The notes under the pieces are model-generated. The model saw only the letters and a list, made by a program, of their open reading frames with translations. It did not search any database and was not told the DNA's origin. A program made the position numbers and the translations under genes. Below, piece by piece: positions 42,399-51,111 of a stretch of DNA of 64,000 nt. Numbering within the stretch: the stretch's first letter is position 1; each line of letters opens with the position of its first letter. Source of the DNA: JBASEY01 sp049652745 (GTDB taxonomy: Bacteria; CSSED10-310). Where the stretch lies: the NCBI GenBank assembly GCA_049652745.1, contig JBASEY010000026.1, forward strand, positions 179,443-243,442, given 5' to 3'.

Positions 42399-42430
42399 CT
42401 GAACACTATCTTAAGGAGGAGCTGCATACT

Positions 42431-45400
42431 ATGAAAAACATTATGAACATTATGGGAAAAACAGTTATGTTGATGTTTCTGGTGGTGGGCGTATCGTTCG
42501 CCGCCGCTGAACCGGACAGTGTGTTTTGGGGTGGCCCGGCATCGCTGGAGTCGCTCAAAAATGTTCCGGAACCGATCATTACGCAGATGGAAAATGAGGG
42601 TATCGCCGAGTTTTTCATCGTCTTGTCTGAACAAGCGGATCTCTCCGGCGCGAAGCAGTTCAGGCGCAAAGAAGACAAAGGATCGTATGTTTTCAAGCAG
42701 TTGGTCGACGTCGCCGAGCGGACGCAGCCGCAGGTGATCGCAGATTTAGGGTTGCAGAATGCGGATATTGAGCGGTTTCATATCCAAAACATGATTCTGG
42801 TTCGGGACGGGTCACCGGATATGCTTTTAGGCGCTGTCAACCATGCGATGGTTTCGGCGATTCGGGAGAATATCCGGATTGATTTCGAAGAAGACCAGCC
42901 TATGGCCTATCCTGACAATGCACCGGGTCGCGGCCCGGAATGGAACCTGTCGCATATCGGCATCACGGATGTCTGGGCGGAAGGTATCACGGGCGAAGGC
43001 ATCGTCGTAGCGAACCTGGATTCCGGTGTTCAGTGGGATCACCCTGCGCTGAAGTCGAAGTATCGCGGCTGGAACGGATATACGGTGAATCACGACTATA
43101 ACTGGCATGACGGCTATTCGTCGTTCCGTGTTCCAGTTGATACTCATGGTCACGGCACGCACGTAATGGGCACCATGGTCGGTGATGACGGTATGGGGAA
43201 CCAGATCGGGGGAGCTCCCGGGGCGAAATGGATTGCTTGCCGTGGTCTTAGAGGCGGCTATGGCTCCTATTGTCACAAATGCCTTGAATGGTTTTTGGCG
43301 CCGTATAAATTTGGCCAAAGCCCGTCTCAGGGCCTGCCGGACAAGGCTCCGCACGTGATAAACAACTCCTGGGGCTCGTTAGAGGGAGGTGATTATCAAT
43401 TTGCTCCCGATATCGACGCGTTGCAGGCGGCGGGAATTTTTGTGGAGGCTTCAGCAGGTAACGAAGGAGATGGTTGCAAAACACTTCGATCACCAGGCGA
43501 TTATCCTCAGGTATTGACCACCGGTGCGAGCGATGTGCAGAATCGGATCGTAAGCAGAAATTGGGCAACCTGGGGCTCGAGCCGTGGGCCGGCAAAAGAG
43601 GGTATTCCAGGGGCACCTGATTTCATCAAACCCGAGATTGTCGCTCCCGGATACGATATCCGCTCATGTGTTCCCGGCAACGAATACGAAGGCGGCTGGG
43701 GCGGCACCTCGATGGCCGGGCCGCACACCAGCGCGGTGATTGCGCTGATGTGGTCGGCGACTCCTGGTTTGATCGGCGATATCGAGACCACCCGACAGAT
43801 CATTCTTGACAGTGCTTTTACTGAACCAGGCGGAGCCGGTTATCATGACCAAATCTGTGAAGGCATCGACGCGAACACCACGATTCCGAACCATGTTTGG
43901 GGATGGGGCCTGCTGGATGCCTACGCCTGTTTCCAGACGTTGAAAAGCGTCTATCTGGACAAATCCGTCTATCGATTTGACGATACGATCGTTATTACAG
44001 TTCTGGATCGTGATGCATCAGGTTCAGTTCAAGTCAAGGTCAAAAGCACGTCGGAAACGTCCTGGGAAACGGTCACGTTGACTAAAGTTTCCGAGTTGCG
44101 GTTTGAAGGCACGATTTTGACGACGTCCGCGCCGCCGGTGGCGGGTGACGGCGCCCTTTCCGTTGCCCATGGCGATACTGTCACGGTTTGGTATGAAAGC
44201 CAGGATCTTGAAGCGACGGCATCGATTGACGGGGTGAGCCCGGTCATCAGCAATGTGCAGGTGACCAAGTTGAGATCCAAGACCTTTATCGTGACGTGGC
44301 AGACCGATGAACCGGCGCGCTCGATCATCATGTACGGTACAAGCACGCCTGATACCGAAGAGCGTGAAAATGTGCTCACAACCGACCATACATTGACCGT
44401 TACGAATCTTGAACCATGCACATATTATTTCTTCGATATCCTGGCTGAAGACTTTGCCGGCAATGAAGCGGTGGATGACAACGGCGGGTTGCATTACGGC
44501 TTGCAAACCAATGATCTGATCGTCATAATGGAGGCCAATATGGATACGGATCCCGGATGGACGTATGAGCCGGATTGGGCCTGGGGCCGACCGACAGGGC
44601 AGGGCGGTGGGTATGGATCGCCGGATCCGACCAGCGGCTACACGGGTGACAATGTTGTCGGCTACAATCTCGATGGCAACTACGAGAATGACATGCCTTC
44701 GACTAAATGGGCCACGACACAGGCGTTCGACTGCTCCGAAGGAACAGTCGTGAACCTTGAATTCTACGTGTGGCTGAGTGTCGATACGGGCTGGGGAAAT
44801 GACGACGCCTATATTGACGTCAGCAACGATAACGGCGGATTATGGACAAGAATATGGGCAAACAGGAGTAGAATGTTAGGTGGAGCCTGGGAGCCGTGGA
44901 CGTTTGATATCAGCAATGTCGCCGCAGGAAAACCTCAGGTCAAGATACGCTGGGGTATGGGCCCGACGAGTTGGTCTGAGGCATTCTGCGGATGGAATAT
45001 CGACGATGTTCTGTTGTCAATCGAAAAACCTTGCGATAATCCAACACCAACTCCCCTATATACCTATACGCCAACTCCTCAACCAACCAATACACCGACT
45101 CCCCAATATACCAACACACCACCACCTCAACCTACCAATACGCCGACTTCCCAACACACCAACACACCGACTCCTCAATATACCAATACGCCACCTCCAA
45201 AACCGACTGATACGCCTGTTAATACGTTCACTCCAAATCCGCCTACGAATACGCCTGCTCAACCTTCACCGACCTCTACACCAGCACCGTCTGAATGTGA
45301 ATGGTTGGGAACAAAGCTCGAGATATCACAAAATGAGCCCTTTCAAACAGGTGATATCTTCTGGCTCAAATGCAATGTGTGCACGGATGTCCATCGAGCA

Positions 45401-45655
45401 AATGTTCCGACTGCAATTTTATTGAATGTCGCAACAGAATTCTGGTTTTGGCCGTCGTGGAGCAATTCGTTTGATCTGGTTACATCCGATTACGAACCTG
45501 GTTTGACATCTTTTTATGTTTTTGAGCCTTTCACGTGGCCGAAAGTGGTTGGATCCGCGACGGATATCGTATTCTATAGCGCCTTTTTAACGCCTGAATT
45601 GGACAATATTGTCGGGGAAATAGGTTTTGTGACGTTTGGATACCAAGGGGAATAA
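42431..45655 (+). CDS. Secreted subtilisin-like (S8) protease with FWPxW C-terminal domain, copy 2
   Basis: 1074 residues, starting 32 bases after copy 1 with AAGGAGG upstream. Signal peptide 1-27. Triad D197, H241, S427. The protease and middle modules are closely similar to copy 3, including the jelly-roll module starting N-M-D-T-D-P-G-W-T. The C-terminus differs: a P/T/N linker (about 865-955) leads to the C-E-W-L-G-T-K domain with F-W-P-S-W, strongly similar to residues 282-403 of the protein at 2467. No dockerin is present in the frame. A decayed dockerin end lies about 100 bases after the stop, so this tail probably replaced one. Exported; the new domain may bind a different surface partner. 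Confidence 0.93.
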   Translation: MKNIMNIMGKTVMLMFLVVGVSFAAAEPDSVFWGGPASLESLKNVPEPIITQMENEGIAEFFIVLSEQADLSGAKQFRRKEDKGSYVFKQLVDVAERTQPQVIADLGLQNADIERFHIQNMILVRDGSPDMLLGAVNHAMVSAIRENIRIDFEEDQPMAYPDNAPGRGPEWNLSHIGITDVWAEGITGEGIVVANLDSGVQWDHPALKSKYRGWNGYTVNHDYNWHDGYSSFRVPVDTHGHGTHVMGTMVGDDGMGNQIGGAPGAKWIACRGLRGGYGSYCHKCLEWFLAPYKFGQSPSQGLPDKAPHVINNSWGSLEGGDYQFAPDIDALQAAGIFVEASAGNEGDGCKTLRSPGDYPQVLTTGASDVQNRIVSRNWATWGSSRGPAKEGIPGAPDFIKPEIVAPGYDIRSCVPGNEYEGGWGGTSMAGPHTSAVIALMWSATPGLIGDIETTRQIILDSAFTEPGGAGYHDQICEGIDANTTIPNHVWGWGLLDAYACFQTLKSVYLDKSVYRFDDTIVITVLDRDASGSVQVKVKSTSETSWETVTLTKVSELRFEGTILTTSAPPVAGDGALSVAHGDTVTVWYESQDLEATASIDGVSPVISNVQVTKLRSKTFIVTWQTDEPARSIIMYGTSTPDTEERENVLTTDHTLTVTNLEPCTYYFFDILAEDFAGNEAVDDNGGLHYGLQTNDLIVIMEANMDTDPGWTYEPDWAWGRPTGQGGGYGSPDPTSGYTGDNVVGYNLDGNYENDMPSTKWATTQAFDCSEGTVVNLEFYVWLSVDTGWGNDDAYIDVSNDNGGLWTRIWANRSRMLGGAWEPWTFDISNVAAGKPQVKIRWGMGPTSWSEAFCGWNIDDVLLSIEKPCDNPTPTPLYTYTPTPQPTNTPTPQYTNTPPPQPTNTPTSQHTNTPTPQYTNTPPPKPTDTPVNTFTPNPPTNTPAQPSPTSTPAPSECEWLGTKLEISQNEPFQTGDIFWLKCNVCTDVHRANVPTAILLNVATEFWFWPSWSNSFDLVTSDYEPGLTSFYVFEPFTWPKVVGSATDIVFYSAFLTPELDNIVGEIGFVTFGYQGE

Positions 45656-45755
45656 ACGGAAACAAGGGGTAGAATTGAGAGCTGAACTGGAGCGGAAGTC
45701 ACCGGCATGTGCCGTGATCCTGATGATGAAAAGACTTTATGGCTGATGTATCAGA

Positions 45756-45836
45756 GATGACACGATAATGTCCGCCGATGCCCAACAAATTTTTATGGCT
45801 GCGCTGGGAGCAGGGTTCTGCGTGGACCCGGTGTAG
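45756..45836 (+). pseudogene. Fossil C-terminal end of a dockerin
   Basis: In frame from 45756: D-D-T-I-M-S-A-D-A-Q-Q-I-F-M-A-A-L-G, then C-V-D-P-V and a stop at 45834. It matches the second half of the dockerin of copy 1 (D-D-S-V-T-S-A-D-A-Q-Q-I-F-M-A-A-L-G) at both the protein and DNA level, down to the shared gtgtagct after the final codons. An in-frame stop lies at 45744, so it is not translated as part of copy 2. Confidence 0.85.
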
Positions 45837-45867
45837 CTCATTTACAACTTAGGGGGAGCTTTATTTT

Positions 45868-48696
45868 ATGAAAAACGTTATTGGAAAAGCAGTTATGTTG
45901 ATGTTTCTGGTGGCGGGCGTTTCGTTCGCCGCCGCTGAACCGGACAGCGTGTTTTGGGGCGGCCCGGCATCGCTGGAGTCGCTCAAAAATGTTCCGGCAT
46001 CGATCATTACACAGATGGAAAATGAGGGTATCGCTGAGTTTTTCATCGTCTTGTCCGAACAAGCCGATATCTCCGGCGCGAAGCAGTTCAAACGCAAAGA
46101 AGACAAGGGAATGTATGTTTTCAAACAGTTGGTCGACGTTGCCGAGCGGACGCAACCACAGGTTATCGCTGATTTAGGGTTGCAGAATGCGGATATCCAG
46201 CGGTTTCATATCCAAAACATGATTCTGGTTCGGGACGGGTCGCCGGATATGCTCTTAGGCGCTGTCAACCATGCGATGGTATCGGCTATTCGTGAGAATC
46301 GTCCGTATCATTTCGTCAACGAGCAGCCGTTGGCTTACGTGGACAATATGCCCGGGCGCGGCCCGGAATGGAACCTGTCGCACATCGGCATCACGAATGT
46401 CTGGGCGGAAGGTGTCACGGGCGAAGGCATCGTCGTCGCAAATCTGGATACCGGTGTTCAGTGGGATCACCCTGCGCTGAAGTCGAAGTACCGCGGCTGG
46501 AACGGGTCAACGGCGAATCACGACTATAACTGGCATGACGCGGGTTCATCGCCTAGTTCTGTTCCACATGATTCAGGGGATCACGGTACACACACGATGG
46601 GCACCATGGTCGGAGACGACGGCATGGGAAACCAGATCGGCGGGGCTCCCGGCGCCAAGTGGATTGCGTGCGGCCCGCTGGAAGACGATGCCGGATTTCA
46701 CGAATGTTTTGAATGGTTTTTAGCGCCGTATAAATTCGGTGAAAGCCCGGTTCAAGGCGTGCCCGATAAGGCTCCTCACGTAGTGAACAACTCCTGGGGC
46801 TGGCCGGTCGGCGGGGGCGACTACCAGTATGCTCCCGATATCGACGCGCTGCAGGCGGCGGGAGTTTTTATGGAGTTTTCCGCCGGTAACGAGGGCGACA
46901 GTTGCAAATCTCTTCGCTCGCCCGGCGATTATCCGCAGGTGTTGAGCACCGGCGCGAGCGATGTGCAGAACCGGATCGTCAGCGAAAACTGGACGTATTG
47001 GGGCTCGAGCCGCGGACCGGCAAAGGCGGGTATTCCAGGCGCTCCGAATTTTATCAAGCCTGAAATTGTCGCGCCCGGATACGATGTCCGCTCATCCGTG
47101 CCCGGCAACAGTTACGAAGGTGGTTGGGGAGGCACCTCGATGGCTGGACCGCATACCTGCGTTGCCGTCGCTTTGATGTGGTCGGCGGCGCCGGGATTGA
47201 TCGGCGATATCGAGACCACCCGACAGATCATTCTGGATAATGCCTATACGGAACCAGGCGGAGCCGGATATTGGAACCAAACCTGTGAAGGTATCAATGC
47301 CAATACCACGATCCCGAATCATGTTTGGGGATGGGGTCTGCTGGATGTCTATGCCTGTTTCCAAGCGCTGGCCGGTGTCTATCTGGATAAACCCATGTAT
47401 CAACCAAACGATACGGTTGTCATTTCGGTTAGAGATAGAGATGCTTCGGGCTCCGTTCAAGTCAAGGTGAAAAGTACGGTGGAAACGGCATGGGAGACAG
47501 TCACGTTGACTCAAATTGCCGTGGGGCAGTTTGAAGGCACGATTTTGACGACGTCCGCGCTGCCGGTACCGGGTGACGGTAAAATTTCGGTCACTCACGG
47601 CGCGACGATTACTGCCTGGTACCAGAGCCTGGATATGGAAGCGACGGCGACGATTGACGGGGTGAGCCCGGTCATCAGCAACGTCCAGGTGACCAAGGTG
47701 ACATCCAAGACCTTTACCGTGACGTGGCAGACCGACGAACCGGCGCGCTCGATCATCATGTACGGTACAAGCGCGCCTGATACCGAAGAGCGTGAAAATG
47801 GGTTCAAAACCGACCATACATTGACCGTTACGAATCTTGAGCCATGCACATATTATTTCTTCGATGTCCTGGCCGAAGACCGCGCCGGCAACGAAGCGGT
47901 GGATGACAACGGCGGACTGCATTACGGCGAACAGACTTACGATGTCGTTGTCTTCATCGATGCCAATATGAATACCGATCCCGGATGGACGTATGAACCG
48001 GATTGGGCCTGGGGCCCGCCGACAGGACAGGGCGGTCAGTATGGATCGCCGGATCCGAGCGGCGGCTACACGGGTAACAATGTTGTCGGCTACAATCTCA
48101 ATGGCGACTATCAGAATAGCATGACGACGATAAAATGGGCCACGACACAGGCGTTCGACTGCTCCGAAGCATCTGTTGTAAACCTTGAATTCTACGCGTG
48201 GCTGGGTGTTGAACAAAGCTGGTATGACCACGCATATATTGCCGTCAGCAACAATAACGGTGGATCGTGGACGACGATATGGGAGAACTCATCGACACTG
48301 AACGGCGGAGCCTGGGAACTGTGGAAGTTCGATATCAGCAGTCATGCTGCAGGAAAATCACAAGTCAAGATTCGCTGGGGAATGGGCCCGACTGATTCGG
48401 GCTGGAGATACTGCGGGTGGAATATCGACGATGTTCTGGTGTCATTCGAAAAACCCTGTGAAAATCCGACACCGACTCCCAACCTGTGCATTCATGACGG
48501 GGATGTGGACAAGAACGGGTTGATCAGTTCTTCAGATGCGCAAATGGCATTTCAAATCGCGCTGGGAAGCTTCGTTCCAACTTATGAGGAAGAATGTGCG
48601 GCGGATTGTAATGGTGACGACAGCGTCTCTTCGGCCGATGCCCAACAGATTTTTATGGCCGCGCTGGGCGCATCTGTATGTGTCGATCCGCTGTGA
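45868..48696 (+). CDS. Secreted subtilisin-like (S8) protease with dockerin, copy 3
   Basis: 942 residues, ATG at 45868 with GGGGGAG upstream. Signal peptide 1-22. Triad D194, H239, S424. The catalytic part is closest to copy 1 in several loops (the segment S-S-P-S-S-V near 227 and G-P-L-E-D-D-A-G-F-H), while the following modules are closest to copy 2. This mosaic pattern points to recombination among the three. A short P-T-P linker leads to a dockerin (about 876-940) with D-V-D-K-N-G and D-C-N-G-D-D loops and conserved cysteines. Likely extracellular. The gene ends the protease cluster; a large hairpin follows. Confidence 0.93.
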   Translation: MKNVIGKAVMLMFLVAGVSFAAAEPDSVFWGGPASLESLKNVPASIITQMENEGIAEFFIVLSEQADISGAKQFKRKEDKGMYVFKQLVDVAERTQPQVIADLGLQNADIQRFHIQNMILVRDGSPDMLLGAVNHAMVSAIRENRPYHFVNEQPLAYVDNMPGRGPEWNLSHIGITNVWAEGVTGEGIVVANLDTGVQWDHPALKSKYRGWNGSTANHDYNWHDAGSSPSSVPHDSGDHGTHTMGTMVGDDGMGNQIGGAPGAKWIACGPLEDDAGFHECFEWFLAPYKFGESPVQGVPDKAPHVVNNSWGWPVGGGDYQYAPDIDALQAAGVFMEFSAGNEGDSCKSLRSPGDYPQVLSTGASDVQNRIVSENWTYWGSSRGPAKAGIPGAPNFIKPEIVAPGYDVRSSVPGNSYEGGWGGTSMAGPHTCVAVALMWSAAPGLIGDIETTRQIILDNAYTEPGGAGYWNQTCEGINANTTIPNHVWGWGLLDVYACFQALAGVYLDKPMYQPNDTVVISVRDRDASGSVQVKVKSTVETAWETVTLTQIAVGQFEGTILTTSALPVPGDGKISVTHGATITAWYQSLDMEATATIDGVSPVISNVQVTKVTSKTFTVTWQTDEPARSIIMYGTSAPDTEERENGFKTDHTLTVTNLEPCTYYFFDVLAEDRAGNEAVDDNGGLHYGEQTYDVVVFIDANMNTDPGWTYEPDWAWGPPTGQGGQYGSPDPSGGYTGNNVVGYNLNGDYQNSMTTIKWATTQAFDCSEASVVNLEFYAWLGVEQSWYDHAYIAVSNNNGGSWTTIWENSSTLNGGAWELWKFDISSHAAGKSQVKIRWGMGPTDSGWRYCGWNIDDVLVSFEKPCENPTPTPNLCIHDGDVDKNGLISSSDAQMAFQIALGSFVPTYEEECAADCNGDDSVSSADAQQIFMAALGASVCVDPL

Positions 48697-48720
48697 TAAT
48701 CGATTGATCGTTTGATCGAT

Positions 48721-48780
48721 AGGGTGCACGGCCCAAAATGTTGTGGGGAGGCGTTTTAGGGGGCGGTGCACCCTATTTCT
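48721..48780 (+). terminator. Large hairpin after the protease cluster, possible terminator
   Basis: agggtgcac (48721-48729) pairs with gtgcaccct (48766-48774). Inside, gcccaaaa and ttttagggggc pair imperfectly. A short T-rich tract (atttcttt) follows. It lies 25 bases after the stop of copy 3. The T-tract is weak, so it could instead be a palindromic repeat element. Confidence 0.5.
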
Positions 48781-49078
48781 TTCGAACGCTCATATTGTTT
48801 TTTTTGTTTTGGAGCCGCTTTCAAGACCATAAATAATCGTCGTTTCAACCTCTGAACCCGTGCATTCAACGAGTGATATCTTTTAAAAAATCGAATATTC
48901 AAATCTATCAGCGGGGGTGATTGAAAACACTCATTCGATTGGATGCTCGAGTCAATCCGTATCGAGGTGCATCGTGTTTGAACAAACGTCTATGGGATTT
49001 CGACGTTTTTCATTTTAATCGATAAGCAGAGGACGTTTCGCTCAAAAAAACGTCCATCGACAAGGAATGCGAGAGCGA

Positions 49079-49119
49079 AAAAAAAACGGCGGGATATCCG
49101 TGATGGATATGCCGCCGTT
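49079..49119 (-). terminator. Intrinsic terminator of the glycosyltransferase/aminopeptidase-like operon
   Basis: A 15-base stem with one mismatch: arms 49085-49099 and 49105-49119, loop gtgat. Read on the minus strand it is followed by a run of T (49086-49078). It lies 59 bases after the stop at 49178. Confidence 0.9.
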
Positions 49120-49177
49120 ACCGCACAAAAAGAGTTTAAAAGCCGAGACCGACAACGTCGATCGATTGATTGAACGC

Positions 49178-50242
49178 TTAAAAGAGTTCCCCCAGATTCG
49201 ACGTGTAGACCGAGTCTCGGAAAATCGGTTCGAAATTGCCGTCGGGATATTCGAAATCCATATCCATCTGAATGGGATGCTCCGCCCAGATGGTATCCGG
49301 GAAACGTTTTTTCGGGCCGTGTCCCCAGTGCATACCCATCGTTTTCTCGTCGCCGACATGCGTTCCGTTGCAGCGAGCCTGGTCGTTGACGCCTAAACCC
49401 AATTTCGTAACGACGGCTTCGGCAGGATCGCCTTTCAAGATCAATCGGCGCTCTTTTTTCGCGTTTTCACCTGAACCGATAATATCGACGATTCGATTTT
49501 TCCGGATGCTGTAAACGACTAGTTCATCCTCGATCAGCGCGGGGATTTCACCGTTGGTGCGGCTCTCACCGCGATAATCACCGTCGATGCCGGGATAGGG
49601 CGGGATGTTGGCACAACCCGACGGGATGTTGATAAACTCACCCGGTCTCATTGCCGAACCGTTTTCACAGAACTGATATCGTTGACCGCGCAGGTCGATC
49701 GAGCATTTCCACATTTTATCTTTCAGGCGGAATGTAAAATGAGCGGCAACCGCTTTGGCCATACGGGACACCAGGATTTCGAAGCGAAGCGGGATTTTGG
49801 AGTAATCGGCCTTAAAACCTTCAAAATGAGCGTTTACACCGGGGGCGGATCCGAAGCGGAAATTCTGTTTCAGCCGGCTGACCAGTTCGCCGGTGATCGA
49901 TGGACCAGTGATGGCGACAATGATGTCCTTCTCACCCCAACTGCTCATCACGGCCTTGGCATCGACCGGCTGCCCGTCGATGTATCCATCGGCGTCGAAC
50001 GCATCCCCGGGCGCCGGGTTGCGCAAATCCAAATACAGGATCGAACCGACTTTGAAACCGATCACCTGAGCAAGCTCCTTCGCTGCGGCATGCCAGGTTT
50101 CGGTCATTTCTTTCCGATGAAGCGTTTCATCACTCGCTTTAGAGGCATTGGCGGGAAAATCCGTGACAAACGTCATGGTCTCCCCAGGCTGAGGTGCAAA
50201 AGCATCTAAAAATAATTTTTTGACATTGTATTCCAGGCGCAT
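49178..50242 (-). CDS. Aminopeptidase T (M29/COG2309)-like protein
   Basis: 354 residues, no signal peptide. The C-terminal third resembles leucyl aminopeptidase T: V-V-T-K-L-G-L-G-V-N-D-Q-A-R, then H-V-G-D-E-K-T-M-G-M-H-W-G-H-G and a last acidic strand M-D-M-D-F-E-Y-P. In that family this block supplies metal ligands (glutamate and histidine). The N-terminus contains an alpha/beta domain with L-Y-L-D-L-R-N-P, not the family's usual N-domain sequence. The position of AAGGAG upstream supports the ATG at 50242. It follows the glycosyltransferase gene by 40 bases and shares its terminator. Peptidase activity is not proven; a structural relative is possible. Confidence 0.6.
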   Translation of the reverse strand: MRLEYNVKKLFLDAFAPQPGETMTFVTDFPANASKASDETLHRKEMTETWHAAAKELAQVIGFKVGSILYLDLRNPAPGDAFDADGYIDGQPVDAKAVMSSWGEKDIIVAITGPSITGELVSRLKQNFRFGSAPGVNAHFEGFKADYSKIPLRFEILVSRMAKAVAAHFTFRLKDKMWKCSIDLRGQRYQFCENGSAMRPGEFINIPSGCANIPPYPGIDGDYRGESRTNGEIPALIEDELVVYSIRKNRIVDIIGSGENAKKERRLILKGDPAEAVVTKLGLGVNDQARCNGTHVGDEKTMGMHWGHGPKKRFPDTIWAEHPIQMDMDFEYPDGNFEPIFRDSVYTSNLGELF

Positions 50243-50282
50243 GTTTTTTTCTCCTTCAACGTTCTGGGCATTAGTGCCGTGT

Positions 50283-50978
50283 TTAATCGATAAAACGAAA
50301 TTTTATTATCGTCCATAAAGCGGAAAAACCATCCCGCCACGTGATTTTTTTACCTTCATGATACTCACGGCCCGTATAGGAAATCGGCGTTTCATAAATA
50401 CGAATTCCCTTTTTCAATATCTTTGCCGTGATCTCAGGCTCGAAATTGAATCGATCGGACCGTATCTGAATCCCTTTCAACGACTCGACCGAAAACAATT
50501 TATAACAGGTCTCCATGTCGGACAAAGTCGTCCCATATAACAAATTGGTAATTCCCGTCAAAAAACGATTGCCGATCCAATGATGCAAAAACATGTTCCG
50601 CCGCTCACCTGTAAATCGGGAACCGTAAACGACTTCCGCCTTACCTTTTACAACCGGATTCAACAGCTTGATATATTCATCCGGATCATATTCAAGGTCG
50701 GCATCCTGAATCACGACATAATCACCGGTGATAAACGCCAAGCCCGTCCGAATAGCCGCTCCTTTGCCCTTGTTCACCGGATGGCGGATAATATGCGCAA
50801 ATTCGGAACGCCACGACTCGAGCTTTTCCCATGAACCATCCGTCGATGCGTCGTCAACCGCGATCAACTCCTTCTGAAACCCCAACTCGGATAAATCAAC
50901 CTGCAAAACACGCTCGATCAATTCATCCAAAGTGGAAACCTCGTTATAGACAGGGATCAGAATCGAAAGTATCTTCAA
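50283..50978 (-). CDS. Family 2 glycosyltransferase (dolichyl-phosphate mannosyltransferase type)
   Basis: 231 residues from a TTG at 50978, five bases after AAGGAGG; the frame extends to 51032 but without a ribosome site. The GT-A fold starts at once: I-L-S-I-L-I-P-V-Y-N-E. Nucleotide-sugar motifs are A-V-D-D-A-S-T-D-G, N-K-G-K-G-A-A-I-R-T-G and the metal-binding I-Q-D-A-D-L-E-Y-D-P. The end has a short amphipathic part and no membrane helix, so it resembles soluble DPM1-like enzymes that transfer a sugar to a polyprenyl phosphate. First gene of a two-gene minus-strand operon. Confidence 0.88.
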   Translation of the reverse strand: MKILSILIPVYNEVSTLDELIERVLQVDLSELGFQKELIAVDDASTDGSWEKLESWRSEFAHIIRHPVNKGKGAAIRTGLAFITGDYVVIQDADLEYDPDEYIKLLNPVVKGKAEVVYGSRFTGERRNMFLHHWIGNRFLTGITNLLYGTTLSDMETCYKLFSVESLKGIQIRSDRFNFEPEITAKILKKGIRIYETPISYTGREYHEGKKITWRDGFSALWTIIKFRFID

Positions 50979-51072
50979 TAAAACCTCCTTAACCCAACCC
51001 GGGCAGACAAAGAATAAAAGATACCTGCGCAACGGTCAAGAAATCTCTGAGAAAACAAAACGATCGATAAAC

Positions 51073-51102
51073 TTGACAAAACAAATCGATAGAAGCTATA
51101 TT
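51073..51102 (+). promoter_or_regulatory. Strong sigma-70-like promoter of comEA-comEC
   Basis: TTGACA at 51073-51078, 18 bases, TATATT at 51097-51102. The ATG at 51112 follows the -10 box after nine bases, and no ribosome site lies between, so the message would be leaderless or nearly so. Confidence 0.65.
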
Positions 51103-51111
51103 AGTAATGTT

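Larger units (their letters stand above)
48697..49177. other. Intergenic region between the proteases and the aminopeptidase-like gene
   Basis: 481 bases. It contains three structures listed separately: the hairpin at 48721-48774, a smaller one at 49031-49055 (ggacgttt/aaacgtcc) and the minus-strand terminator at 49079-49119. Between 48780 and 49020 I see nothing of note. Short open frames here are shadows of hairpins. Confidence 0.6.

Noticed and set aside
47092..48231. Long antisense open frame (about 379 codons) opposite the third subtilase
   Set aside because: It lies fully inside a gene with clear catalytic motifs. Similar antisense frames occur opposite the other copies, as expected from shared codon bias. 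No ribosome site or domain pattern.
49067..49396. Short plus-strand frame after the protease cluster
   Set aside because: It consists of the terminator hairpin and the reverse of the aminopeptidase-like gene, and has no protein-like features beyond that.
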